DNA from: Pseudomonas sp. KUIN-1
GTDB lineage: Bacteria; Pseudomonadota; Gammaproteobacteria; Pseudomonadales; Pseudomonadaceae
Length of the DNA stretch: 64,000 nt
NCBI RefSeq assembly: GCF_009176725.1
Contig: NZ_AP020337.1
Coordinates: forward strand, 1,674,001 to 1,738,000
Reading direction: 5' to 3'
Shown piece after piece: positions 44,570-52,926 of the stretch (position 1 is the stretch's first letter; every line of letters begins with the position of its first letter). Below the pieces are notes generated by a model. That model made no database searches. It saw only the letters and a program-made list of their open reading frames with translations, and had not been told where the DNA came from. A program made the translations under genes and the position numbers.

Positions 44570-45760
44570 ATGAGCCTGCCTCTTCAGGGCATCAAGGTGG
44601 TGGAACTGGGTCAGCTCATTGCCGGGCCGTTCGCGACGAAGATTCTCGCCGAGTTCGGTGCCGAGGTCATCAAGGTCGAGCCGCCATTGACCGGTGATCC
44701 CCTGCGCAAATGGCGTTTGCTGCATAACGGCACGTCCGTCTGGTGGGCGGTGCAGTCCCGCAACAAACAGTCGGTAACCCTCGATCTGCGCCAGCCTCAG
44801 GCGCAGGAGATGGCACGGCGCCTGATCCGCGATGCCGATGTACTGGTCGAGAACTTCCGCCCCGGCACACTTGAAGGCTGGGGGTTGAGCTGGGAAGCGC
44901 TGCACGCCCTCAATCCGAAACTGATCATGCTGCGTGTCTCCGGCTACGGGCAGACCGGGCCGTATCGCGACCGGCCGGGTTTTGGCGTGATCGGTGAGGC
45001 CATGGGCGGTCTGCGTCATCTGTCGGGTGAGGCAGGGCGCACGCCAGTGCGTGTCGGCGTATCGATTGGCGATTCGCTGTCTGCGCTGCACGGTGTGATC
45101 GGCATTCTGCTGGCGCTTCGTCATCGCGAGCAGAATGGCGGCGACGGGCAGCAGATAGATGTCGCATTGTACGAGTCAGTGTTCAACATGATGGAAAGCC
45201 TGATTCCCGAGTATTCGGTATTCGACACTGTCCGCGAGCCGGCTGGCAGCAGCCTGCCAGGCATCGCGCCGAGCAATGCCTACCGCTGCAATGACGGCAA
45301 GTACGCGTTGATCGCGGGCAATGGCGACAGTATCTTCCGGCGCCTGATGGAAAAGATCGGCCGCGCGGACCTGGCCAGCGACCCCGAGCTTGAGCACAAC
45401 GACGGGCGGGTCAGGCACGTGGCGCGCATCGATGCGGCCATCTCGACCTGGACCGCCGAACGCTCGATGGACGAAGTTCTTGCAGCGCTCAACGAGGCCC
45501 GTATTCCGGCAGGTAAGATCTACGACGCAGCCGATATCGCCAGGGACCCGCATTATCAGGCGCGGGACATGCTGTTGCAGGGCACGCTGGATGACGGAAC
45601 GCCCGTCACCCTCCCGGGTATTGTGCCTAAACTTCAAGACACGCCGGGGCAGGTACGATCGTCTGCGCCAACACTCGGTCAACACACCGATGCTGTGCTT
45701 GAAGCGCATGGCATCGACGCTGCCACCCGTGCCGAGTGGCGTCGGCTTGGCATTATCTGA
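44570..45760 (+). CDS. CaiB/BaiF (class III) CoA-transferase
   Basis: A 396-residue family III CoA-transferase that moves CoA between carboxylic acids. Signatures are GIKVVELGQLIAGPFATKILAEFGAEVIKVEPP, NKQSVTLDLRQPQAQEMARRLIRDADVLVENFRPGTLEGWGLSWE (Asp in VLVENFRPG region) and GYGQTGPYRDRPGFGVIGEAMGGLRHLSGE. The acid pair is unknown. AGGA precedes the ATG at 44570. The VOC protein gene follows 55 bases downstream and is probably co-transcribed. Confidence 0.93.
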   Translation: MSLPLQGIKVVELGQLIAGPFATKILAEFGAEVIKVEPPLTGDPLRKWRLLHNGTSVWWAVQSRNKQSVTLDLRQPQAQEMARRLIRDADVLVENFRPGTLEGWGLSWEALHALNPKLIMLRVSGYGQTGPYRDRPGFGVIGEAMGGLRHLSGEAGRTPVRVGVSIGDSLSALHGVIGILLALRHREQNGGDGQQIDVALYESVFNMMESLIPEYSVFDTVREPAGSSLPGIAPSNAYRCNDGKYALIAGNGDSIFRRLMEKIGRADLASDPELEHNDGRVRHVARIDAAISTWTAERSMDEVLAALNEARIPAGKIYDAADIARDPHYQARDMLLQGTLDDGTPVTLPGIVPKLQDTPGQVRSSAPTLGQHTDAVLEAHGIDAATRAEWRRLGII

Positions 45761-45815
45761 TCCGAAACCTGACCATTGTCGTAAACAGAACTCTATTCCA
45801 AACGGAGCTGATCCC

Positions 45816-46208
45816 GTGATTGATCATCTGGACCATCTGGTACTGACCACTGCCGATATCGACGCCTGCAAGGATTTTTACGTACGCGTTCTGGGCATGA
45901 CCCCTGAACGCTTTCGTCAGGGGCGTCTGGCATTTCGCTTCGGCAATCAGAAAATCAACGTCCATGAACGCGGCAAGGAGTTCGAGCCCAAGGCTCACTT
46001 GCCGGTGCCAGGTGCGCTGGATCTGTGTTTCATCGCCACCATCCCGCTGGAGCAGGTGATTGTGCACCTGCAGGAGCAGGACTGGCCGATCGTCGAAGGT
46101 CCGGTCGAGCGCACCGGTGCTACCGGGCCGATCTGGTCGGTGTATGTGCGTGATCCGGATCTTAACCTGATCGAAATTTCCGAGCCGGCGGCTGATGCGT
46201 CGATGTAA
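45816..46208 (+). CDS. VOC family (glyoxalase-like) protein
   Basis: A 130-residue single VOC-domain protein: DHLDHLVLTTADIDACKDFYVRVLGMTPERF with the first metal-ligand His, INVHERGKEF, and SVYVRDPDLNLIEISEP with the terminal Glu. It resembles ring-cleavage dioxygenase / fosfomycin-type small VOC proteins, and no substrate can be assigned. The start is GTG at 45816 with GGAG eight bases upstream. Confidence 0.88.
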   Translation: MIDHLDHLVLTTADIDACKDFYVRVLGMTPERFRQGRLAFRFGNQKINVHERGKEFEPKAHLPVPGALDLCFIATIPLEQVIVHLQEQDWPIVEGPVERTGATGPIWSVYVRDPDLNLIEISEPAADASM

Positions 46209-46240
46209 TCGCGCTCGATGAGGGCGGTTGCATCATTGCA

Positions 46241-46759
46241 TCAGCAGCCCTTCGCAGGCGCTCCGTCCTTCGGCACGAATGCGCCTTTTTCGCCTGGCTT
46301 GGTGATGATGTACGCACGTCGCCACGGCTGATCGTCGATCAGTTTCCAGCGATGGCCGGGGCCGGTGGTGTCCTGCGCCAGCAATACTTCCCCAGGGTGC
46401 AGGATAAAGTTCTCGCCGCCGGTGGTGGAAAATTCCAGCGTGCCGGACAGGGTGATCACGTACTGCTCTTCGGGGGCCGGATGCCAGTCAAAGGTCGAGT
46501 GCGCCGGGGTTTCCTTGAAGTGCAGGGCGCTGACATCGGTCATGGCTTTTTGATCGATTGAACCCTCGATGACGTGTGACAGATTGTCGGGGCCTGTGCA
46601 CAGGCGGTAGGCCTTGATGCCCTCAGTGACAACCAACGGCGGCTTCTTGGCGGCATAGGCTGCGCTGACCGGTAACATGGCTGCGGCGGCGATTACGGCC
46701 AGGCTTGCCAACTGGCGAGCCGTCGAGCGCGTTGAGCGAAAACGAGTGGTCGGTTGCAT
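46241..46759 (-). CDS. Secreted cupin-domain protein
   Basis: A 172-residue protein with a long signal peptide (about 36 residues, ending SAAYAA) and a single cupin: FDWHPAPEEQYVITLSGTLEFSTTGGENFILHPGEVLLAQDTTGPGHRW. It has His and Glu metal ligands in motif 1 and His in motif 2. It is probably a periplasmic metal-binding enzyme or binding protein of unknown role. The ATG at 46759 has AGGA upstream. Confidence 0.8.
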   Translation of the reverse strand: MQPTTRFRSTRSTARQLASLAVIAAAAMLPVSAAYAAKKPPLVVTEGIKAYRLCTGPDNLSHVIEGSIDQKAMTDVSALHFKETPAHSTFDWHPAPEEQYVITLSGTLEFSTTGGENFILHPGEVLLAQDTTGPGHRWKLIDDQPWRRAYIITKPGEKGAFVPKDGAPAKGC

Positions 46760-47006
46760 AAAAATGTTCCTGAGCACGACAAACTGCGTGAGCCCTGGTC
46801 GCCAGTCGCGATGGTCGATGCAGGGTCTGGGCCGATTCGCCCACGCCGTGGATCGAAGCACATCCCGGGATGCTTAAAAATTATCTTTAATTTCATGTTG
46901 TTCGGCGCCGGCAGGCGTACGTAACGTCATATTCATCTATGTCACTTGCCGTCTCGGGTTTCCTTACGCTCATGACTCAATCAGTCAGGCTTCCAAGGAG
47001 CCCCGC

Positions 47007-48416
47007 ATGCACCCCAGAAAAAGGCGCTACAAACGATCCATCGATCACCACCCCGGCATGCCGGCGCTCAGCGCGCCGTTCGATCATCCTGATGATGCGG
47101 CGCGTTATGCCCACGAGCGGATCGGCAATCGGCGTGATCGCGAATACGGTGGTTTCATTCTGGTTCGCAAGGATGGTAAATACATCGCGACCGAACCCAT
47201 GAACGGCAGCGAGTTCAGCTTCGATCCCAATGAAGTCTTCCCGCGCAATGACCAGGAAGGTTACGTGCTCTACCCGCAAGGGCATGACGACTATGCGGTC
47301 TACCATTCTCATCCGTCACTGCAGGCCGGGCTGGACGAGTGGCCGGAGAGTGAAAAGGTCACGTACCCGAACAGTTTTTCAGTCGGCGACATTTATGCGG
47401 TGATCGATGATCAGGAGGTGTGTGCGGCGACGTATCTATCCGGGCCTGACGGCTCCCTGATCAAGTACACGCTGTCGCGCTCTGCCGCCGAAGACACATT
47501 GTTTGCGCGCGTCTCCGGCCCGCGCAGCATGCCGCACCTGTGTGAACTCAGCCAGATCCACAAGGCGCTGCAGAACCTGAGCATGATGCCCAGTGATGTA
47601 GTCCGCCTGCTGGCCGGTGCCGGGGATCTGCACGTGATAGTGCCCAGCCGCCTGTGGGGGCAGGCAGGCAAAGTGCCGGCCGACTGGCAGCCTTACCCGG
47701 ACGATGCTGTTGCTCGTACACCTCCCGCCAAATCGCCTGCAAGCTGCGAAGCGCAATGGCCACCCCGACCTCTGAGCCTCAGCGCGCCGTTCAACAGTGC
47801 CGATGAGGCTGCACGTTACGCACATGGCCGTATCGGCAGTCGTATTCATTCGCAGATCATCGGTTTTCTTCTGTTCAATCCGGTCGCGCGAGCCTATCGG
47901 ATTGCCGAGCCGATTCTCGATGACGGCATGCCGGTGTATGCACCGTGTTCGGCATTTCATCCCGATGCCTATTATCGGCCTGCATTACCTGACGGCTACC
48001 GTGTGGACGGCATGTATTTCTGCTCAGCCAATCTGGCCGTCGAGGGCGGACGTGACGTCATCAACGATTTCTTCGAGCCGGATGACCTGCATCGGATGTT
48101 CAGTTACCGGCACAAACCGGCACAACGCCGTAAAGGCCTGCCGATTCGCTATGGTTTCGAGATGTCGGCGGTTTATTTCTCGGCAGCCGACGGCGCGCTG
48201 CTCTGTTACACCCCAAGCCAGTCCGCCGAGGAGTTTCAACTGTTGCAAAGCGTATCGCGAGTGTACTCCGGGGCCGAGTCCGTTCAAGCGCAACTCGCTG
48301 CCGGTAACCTCAGCGTGCAGGATTTCGCCCTTCGAGTGGCGCGGGCCGGGCTTCTGCGCGTGCTGCAGACCAGTGAGCGCTGGCCTGATGCCGGTGTGAT
48401 CAGTCCCGTGGCCTGA
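47007..48416 (+). CDS. Two-domain DUF4329 protein
   Basis: A 469-residue protein built from two homologous halves. Half 1 (about 20-235) starts LSAPFDHPDDAARYAHERIGNRRDREYGGFILV and contains AVYHSHPSLQAG, an HxH pattern like JAB/MPN metalloproteins. Half 2 (about 255-465) starts LSAPFNSADEAARYAHGRIGSRIHSQIIGFLLF, but CSANL replaces the HSHP motif, so it is probably non-catalytic. No signal peptide or membrane helix is seen. DUF4329 domains often occur in secreted toxin proteins and RHS tips, but here the protein stands alone. Confidence 0.75.
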   Translation: MHPRKRRYKRSIDHHPGMPALSAPFDHPDDAARYAHERIGNRRDREYGGFILVRKDGKYIATEPMNGSEFSFDPNEVFPRNDQEGYVLYPQGHDDYAVYHSHPSLQAGLDEWPESEKVTYPNSFSVGDIYAVIDDQEVCAATYLSGPDGSLIKYTLSRSAAEDTLFARVSGPRSMPHLCELSQIHKALQNLSMMPSDVVRLLAGAGDLHVIVPSRLWGQAGKVPADWQPYPDDAVARTPPAKSPASCEAQWPPRPLSLSAPFNSADEAARYAHGRIGSRIHSQIIGFLLFNPVARAYRIAEPILDDGMPVYAPCSAFHPDAYYRPALPDGYRVDGMYFCSANLAVEGGRDVINDFFEPDDLHRMFSYRHKPAQRRKGLPIRYGFEMSAVYFSAADGALLCYTPSQSAEEFQLLQSVSRVYSGAESVQAQLAAGNLSVQDFALRVARAGLLRVLQTSERWPDAGVISPVA

Positions 48417-48622
48417 GCCCTGTGCAGCGAGCCAGCGCCTTGCCTTCGCGAATCACAAACTGAACTGCAACTGAACAATGCGGTACAGATCCGGGAAAAC
48501 CTTTGGATACCTGAACTTATCGGCGTTTTCTCCCTCTCATGCCGGTAGCCATTGATCGCGGCGGCCTGATAAGCTCGCGGCTTTACTCGTTTGCCCTTTT
48601 GGCGCATGAACAAGGAATTAGC

Positions 48623-49393
48623 ATGAAACAGCATCGGTTGGCAGCGGCGATTGCCCTGGTCGGTCTGGTACTCGCAGGTTGTGACAAGCAAGCCAGCACC
48701 GTAGAGCTGAAAACCCCAGCACAAAAAGCGTCTTATGGCATCGGTCTGAACATGGGCAAAAGCCTGGCTCAGGAAGGTATGGATGATCTGGATTCCAAGG
48801 CTGTAGCCCTGGGTATCGAAGATGCTGTTGGCAAGAAAGATCAGAAACTCAAGGACGAAGAGCTGGTTGAAGCCTTCTCCGCGCTGCAAAAGCGTTCCGA
48901 AGAGCGTCTGGCGAAGATGAGCGAAGAGGCTTCTGCCGCTGGCAAGAAATTCCTCGAAGAGAACGGTAAGAAGGACGGCGTGGTCACCACCGCTTCCGGC
49001 CTGCAGTATCAGATCATCAAGAAAGCCGATGGCGCTCAGCCCAAGCCTACCGATGTTGTGACTGTTCACTACGAAGGCAAGCTGATCGACGGCAAGGTCT
49101 TCGACAGTTCCGTTGAGCGCGGCAGCCCGATCGACCTGCCGGTTGGCGGTGTGATTCCGGGTTGGGTCGAAGGTCTGCAACTGATGCACGTCGGCGAGAA
49201 GATCAAACTCTTCATCCCGAGTGATCTGGCTTACGGCGCACAGAGCCCGAGCCCGGCGATCCCTGCCAACTCGGTACTGGTGTTCGATCTTGAACTGCTG
49301 GGTATCAAGGACCCTGCAGCGGCACCGACTCCTGGTGCTGATGCCGACGAAGAAGAGGCAGCTCCTGCCGCTTCGGCTCCGGCCAAGAAGTAA
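48623..49393 (+). CDS. FKBP-type peptidyl-prolyl isomerase, lipoprotein
   Basis: A 256-residue envelope protein. A lipoprotein signal ends LVLAGC (Cys21, lipidated). A helical dimerisation domain (KASYGIGLNMGKSLAQEG, about 37-140) is followed by the FKBP domain (DVVTVHYEGKLIDGKVFDSSVERGSPIDLPVGGVIPGWVEGLQLM, about 150-240) and an Ala/Glu-rich tail. The layout matches Mip / FkpA folding catalysts. AAGGA precedes the ATG at 48623, and a good terminator follows. Confidence 0.92.
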   Translation: MKQHRLAAAIALVGLVLAGCDKQASTVELKTPAQKASYGIGLNMGKSLAQEGMDDLDSKAVALGIEDAVGKKDQKLKDEELVEAFSALQKRSEERLAKMSEEASAAGKKFLEENGKKDGVVTTASGLQYQIIKKADGAQPKPTDVVTVHYEGKLIDGKVFDSSVERGSPIDLPVGGVIPGWVEGLQLMHVGEKIKLFIPSDLAYGAQSPSPAIPANSVLVFDLELLGIKDPAAAPTPGADADEEEAAPAASAPAKK

Positions 49394-49411
49394 CGCACCA
49401 CCTGGCTACAG

Positions 49412-49440
49412 AAAACGCCCTGTCTCGACAGGGCGTTTTT
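49412..49440 (+). terminator. Intrinsic terminator after the FKBP gene
   Basis: acgccctgtc pairs with gacagggcgt across a short loop and runs into five Ts. Confidence 0.92.
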
Positions 49441-49656
49441 GTGTCCGGCTTATTTCCCGAACGCTTGGTCATTCGGGCAGTCCCACTATCATGGATGTAT
49501 GCAAAGGCATTGTCCGACAGTCCGGCAAGATCAAGGTACTCGTTTAGTAGAGGGTGTCGGGTTCACACGTTTGTAGTTTTTTTGTGAGTAAAAAACGCCC
49601 GATTTGACTACGGCCCCCCGAAAACGGGGGGTTGAGGCTGGAAAGAAGCCGCTGTT

Positions 49657-49693
49657 CACAAGGTTATCCACAATTATTGTGGATAACCTTGTG
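49657..49693. promoter_or_regulatory. Perfect inverted pair of DnaA boxes
   Basis: A 17-bp perfect inverted repeat (49657-49673 and 49677-49693) with a 3-base centre. Each arm contains a consensus DnaA box: TTATCCACA at 49664-49672 on the + strand and TGTGGATAA at 49678-49686, the same box on the - strand. The rest of the 319-base gap (49441-49759) holds a stretch of Gs and Cs near 49615-49632 and no gene. The site is 67 bases upstream of the DUF1232 gene, whose promoter may overlap it. Confidence 0.7.
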
Positions 49694-49759
49694 GCACTGG
49701 CCGGGCAGGTTCGGCGAATCTGCTTTTATCGAACGACATTTTGCTGAACGGGAGTGGGT

Positions 49760-50212
49760 ATGAAAGCACCGTGGAATTTTATCCGTTATCTGCCCGGAGC
49801 CCGGCGTTTGCTGGCCGCTGGACGATTGCCAGGACTGTTGTTCGCTGTCGCGCGCAAGGGCAACAGTGAAGGTAATCGTCTGGGCAAACTCAAGGAAGAC
49901 CTGCGTTTGCTGCAGGCCTTGTGCCTGGCTTACTGGCGGGGCGAATACCGCGCCATCAGCCCCAAAGCGATCCTGTCCATTGTCGCCGGTCTGATGTACT
50001 TCCTCAGCCCGCTGGACGCGATCCCCGACTGGATACCCGGCCTCGGCATGCTCGATGACATCGCCGTGCTGGCGTGGGTTACCAAGCACCTGAGCAATGA
50101 GCTGGACGCTTTTCGTGAATGGCGCGCGCAGCAATCGCCCGAGAAACTCATCGTGGTCGAGCAACTGCCGAAGACTCAGGCCCTGCTGGAGCAAGAGCGG
50201 GGTAAGGTGTAA
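49760..50212 (+). CDS. DUF1232 (YkvA-like) membrane protein
   Basis: A 150-residue protein whose core ISPKAILSIVAGLMYFLSPLDAIPDWIPGLGMLDDIAVLAWVTKHL (about 69-114) is the DUF1232 signature, with the PLDxIPDxIPxxGxLDD loop. It has one or two membrane helices and a charged C-terminus. GGAG lies six bases before ATG 49760. It is downstream of the DnaA box pair. The function is unknown. Confidence 0.85.
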   Translation: MKAPWNFIRYLPGARRLLAAGRLPGLLFAVARKGNSEGNRLGKLKEDLRLLQALCLAYWRGEYRAISPKAILSIVAGLMYFLSPLDAIPDWIPGLGMLDDIAVLAWVTKHLSNELDAFREWRAQQSPEKLIVVEQLPKTQALLEQERGKV

Positions 50213-50312
50213 GTCTCACGGATTGAACACAAGCCCTGGCGTTCCGCTGTTAAGATGCCTGCCTATGGATCAAGCCTGATCAGTATGCGGTCGTGTAGTA
50301 CAAGGTGACTCT

Positions 50313-50651
50313 ATGGATCTTCAAGTGATATCCCGTGACGGGGAGCCGGAATACGCCGTGCTGCCCTGGGCGCAGTATCAAGCACTGCTCAAGGCCGCCG
50401 GCCTGGCCGGCAAGCCTTCCGAGCCGGCTGCCTCGACTGGCGGCACCACCGCCAGTGAGCTTCCCGGGTTCGATGAATTGCGTGCACTGCGCGAGGCCAA
50501 AGGCCTTGAAGCGGCGAGTCTGGCGCGTACCGTCGGGATCAGCCCGTCCTATCTGGAACTGATCGAGAACGGTACTCGGCAGCCGGACGGCGCCATCAAA
50601 CGCAGCCTGGCGTGGGAGCTTGGAGTGCCGGGCTGGCGAGGTGAGTCGTGA
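50313..50651 (+). CDS. Helix-turn-helix (XRE-like) regulator
   Basis: A 112-residue protein. The N-terminus DLQVISRDGEPEYAVLPWAQYQALLKAAG resembles the YefM/Phd-type dimer element. Residues about 55-105 form an XRE helix-turn-helix (LRALREAKGLEAASLARTVGISPSYLELIENGTRQPDGAIKRSLAWELGV). Its stop overlaps the next gene's GTG start by four bases. Such a fold and overlap would suit an antitoxin-type regulator, though the partner is not a known toxin. Confidence 0.8.
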   Translation: MDLQVISRDGEPEYAVLPWAQYQALLKAAGLAGKPSEPAASTGGTTASELPGFDELRALREAKGLEAASLARTVGISPSYLELIENGTRQPDGAIKRSLAWELGVPGWRGES

Positions 50652-51019
50652 GCGTGCGCATCAGTCGTCAGCATTGGGATGGACTGCTCAATGAGCTCGA
50701 TCTGGCCCGTCGCCAACGGCACCTGCTGACCTATCGCGCTCTGGTGGAACGCCTGCAACTGCCCAGCCCGGCCATGCAGACCCTTACGGCCGCCCTTGAG
50801 CACCTCGCCGCCATGGATGCCCGCGCTGAACAGCCCTTGCGCAGTTCGCTGGTCATCAGCCAGGGCGCCAGCCGCCTGCCGCGTCCCGGTTTTTTCGAGT
50901 GCGCCGAACGCCTTGGCCGTTTCTCCGGACCTTCGGACGGCGTCGCGGCAGCGTCATGGCACGCCTCGGAAGTGGTTCGGGTGTTTGAATACAATTATCC
51001 GCAAGTGCAAGCGCAGTAG
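50648..51019 (+). CDS. Uncharacterised protein coupled to the XRE regulator
   Basis: A 123-residue protein starting at GTG 50648 inside the regulator's last codons. It is mostly helical at first (HWDGLLNELDLARRQRHLLTYRALVERLQLP, a winged-helix-like segment), then has a Gly/Ser/Pro-rich middle and an acidic end. No family is recognised. The overlap implies coupled translation and a joint role with the regulator. Confidence 0.6.
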   Translation: MSVRISRQHWDGLLNELDLARRQRHLLTYRALVERLQLPSPAMQTLTAALEHLAAMDARAEQPLRSSLVISQGASRLPRPGFFECAERLGRFSGPSDGVAAASWHASEVVRVFEYNYPQVQAQ

Positions 51020-51036
51020 GGGTATGGCGCCGGCGC

Positions 51037-52809
51037 TCACGCCTGCATCAACAAATCCAGTCGCGTCGAATCGATGACGTGAATGCTGGCGCCGGCGACA
51101 TCCTTGGCGAAGTGCTTGGCCTGTGAAGCGAGGTCGGCCAATTGGCTGGCATCGACCAGCGTGCAGCTTGCTTCATGCAAGTGCACCACGCCAATCGACA
51201 GTGACAGCAGGGGGAATTCCTGGCGTTGGCCCTGACGGTTGAGGGCGATGAAACAACCGGCTTCCAGGTGTTCTGCGCGGTAGAAACGCCGGCATTGATT
51301 CTGAAAATCATCCAGCAGGGTTTTCAGGCGTCGTTCCCAGTCATCAAAGCCCAGCACCATCAGAAAATCATCCCCGCCGATGTGCCCGACAAAGTCCCTG
51401 GCCGGATCGATGCGGTCGTTCAGGCATTGCGCCAGACACAGCAGCACCTCGTCGCCACGCGCATAACCGTAGATGTCGTTGAAGGGCTTGAAGCTGTCGA
51501 TGTCCACGTAGCAGATCATCGACGCACGGCCTTGCTGCAGCAGTCGAGTCAGGCATTGCTGAATCGGAACGTTGCCGGGCAGCAGGGTCAGCGGGTTGGC
51601 GTAACGTGCCTGCTGGATCTTCATTTCGGTAATCAGCTTGAGCACGTCGATCACTCGTCCGAGGCCCAGATAGGTACCGTTCGAGGTGATGATGAAATCC
51701 TCCTCGATGCGCTGCCGGGCACGGCTGGTCAACAGCCGGCTGACCTGTTGCAGTGACTGGCTGACCTCCACGGCGAGAAAGTCACTGCTCATCAGACGGC
51801 TGATCGGTTTGCGAGCAAACAGCTCGGTGCCGAAGGGCTTGAGCAGGGCCTCGGACAACGAATGCCGGTGGACGATGCCGCACGGTCGGGCGTCGTCATC
51901 CAGCACCGCCAGAGAATTGAGGTTGGCCTGCCTGCGAAACGCTTCCAGCACTTCAGCCGTGGGTGTCGACTGGCTGACCGATGGCTGCGGATTGAGCAGG
52001 GCAGACAGGTCGGCCGCTTCTTCGTTGAGCGGCGCCACTGCGGTTTCTGTCCTGGGCAGCATGGCGCGGGTGTCGCGCGGCGGGCGCTCCTGAGGTCGGG
52101 CCAGCAGATAGCCTTGAACCAGGTTCACGCCCATGTCTTTCAGCGTTGCCAGCTCTTCGGGCAATTCGATGCCTTCGGCAATCACCGTCGCTCTGGAGGC
52201 CTTGGCCATCTGCAGCATGGAGCCGACGAATTCGCGCTTCACCGCATCCTGGTGAATGCCGTCGATGAAGTGCCGATCGATTTTCACGTAGTCCGGGCGC
52301 AGCTCCGACCAGAGTCGCAAGCTCGAATAACCGGCGCCAAGATCGTCCAGCGCGATGGAAAAGCCCATGTCGCGGTAGTGGTGCAACGCTTTGTACAGCA
52401 GGTCGAAATCGTCGGTGGGCATCTGCTCGGTCAACTCGATGACCACGTCCTTGGGCGCGATGTGGTAGCGACGCAGCATCTCCAGAGTCCGCCCCGGTGG
52501 ATGCGAGGTTTCGAGCAGCGATTCGGGGGAGACGTTGAGAAACAGCTTGCCCGGCAACTTCTGCTGGCTGAAACGTCGGCAGGCGCTGTCCCGACAACTC
52601 AACTCCAGCTCGCTCAGACGACCGGCCTGGCGGGCGATGGCGAACAGGTTCAGGGGCGAGTGCAGGGCGCTGTTGGACGGGCCGCGGGTCAAGGCTTCAT
52701 AGCCCAGGATCCGGTGTTCCGACAGCGAGACGATGGGTTGGAACAAACTGTGCAAATCACCACGAGCCAGAATGGAACTCAGTGCGCTCAGCTGCTCTGT
52801 TATGGTCAT
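51037..52809 (-). CDS. EAL-CBS-GGDEF c-di-GMP protein
   Basis: A 590-residue cytosolic signalling protein. The EAL domain (about 1-245) keeps its catalytic residues: GYEALTRG, LFLNVSPESLLE, VIELTEQMP, ALDDLGAGYSSL, YVKIDRHF, IAEGIE and VQGYL. Two CBS repeats (about 275-405) follow, then a GGDEF domain (about 420-590) with IGGDDFLMVLGF, an accepted GG[D/E][D/E]F variant. Both phosphodiesterase and cyclase activity are therefore possible, with the CBS pair as a nucleotide sensor. The ATG at 52809 is chosen, though its ribosome site is weak; an upstream in-frame start at 52869 exists. Confidence 0.92.
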   Translation of the reverse strand: MTITEQLSALSSILARGDLHSLFQPIVSLSEHRILGYEALTRGPSNSALHSPLNLFAIARQAGRLSELELSCRDSACRRFSQQKLPGKLFLNVSPESLLETSHPPGRTLEMLRRYHIAPKDVVIELTEQMPTDDFDLLYKALHHYRDMGFSIALDDLGAGYSSLRLWSELRPDYVKIDRHFIDGIHQDAVKREFVGSMLQMAKASRATVIAEGIELPEELATLKDMGVNLVQGYLLARPQERPPRDTRAMLPRTETAVAPLNEEAADLSALLNPQPSVSQSTPTAEVLEAFRRQANLNSLAVLDDDARPCGIVHRHSLSEALLKPFGTELFARKPISRLMSSDFLAVEVSQSLQQVSRLLTSRARQRIEEDFIITSNGTYLGLGRVIDVLKLITEMKIQQARYANPLTLLPGNVPIQQCLTRLLQQGRASMICYVDIDSFKPFNDIYGYARGDEVLLCLAQCLNDRIDPARDFVGHIGGDDFLMVLGFDDWERRLKTLLDDFQNQCRRFYRAEHLEAGCFIALNRQGQRQEFPLLSLSIGVVHLHEASCTLVDASQLADLASQAKHFAKDVAGASIHVIDSTRLDLLMQA

Positions 52810-52926
52810 GGTCGTCTCGAAGAGAATGAAAAAGGGCTGAGCGCTTTCGCGTTCAGCCCCGTATTTCACGACAGCTTCATGACTGTTTGATGACGTTGAA
52901 GCTAAATGGCCATCAATGAACCTGCG

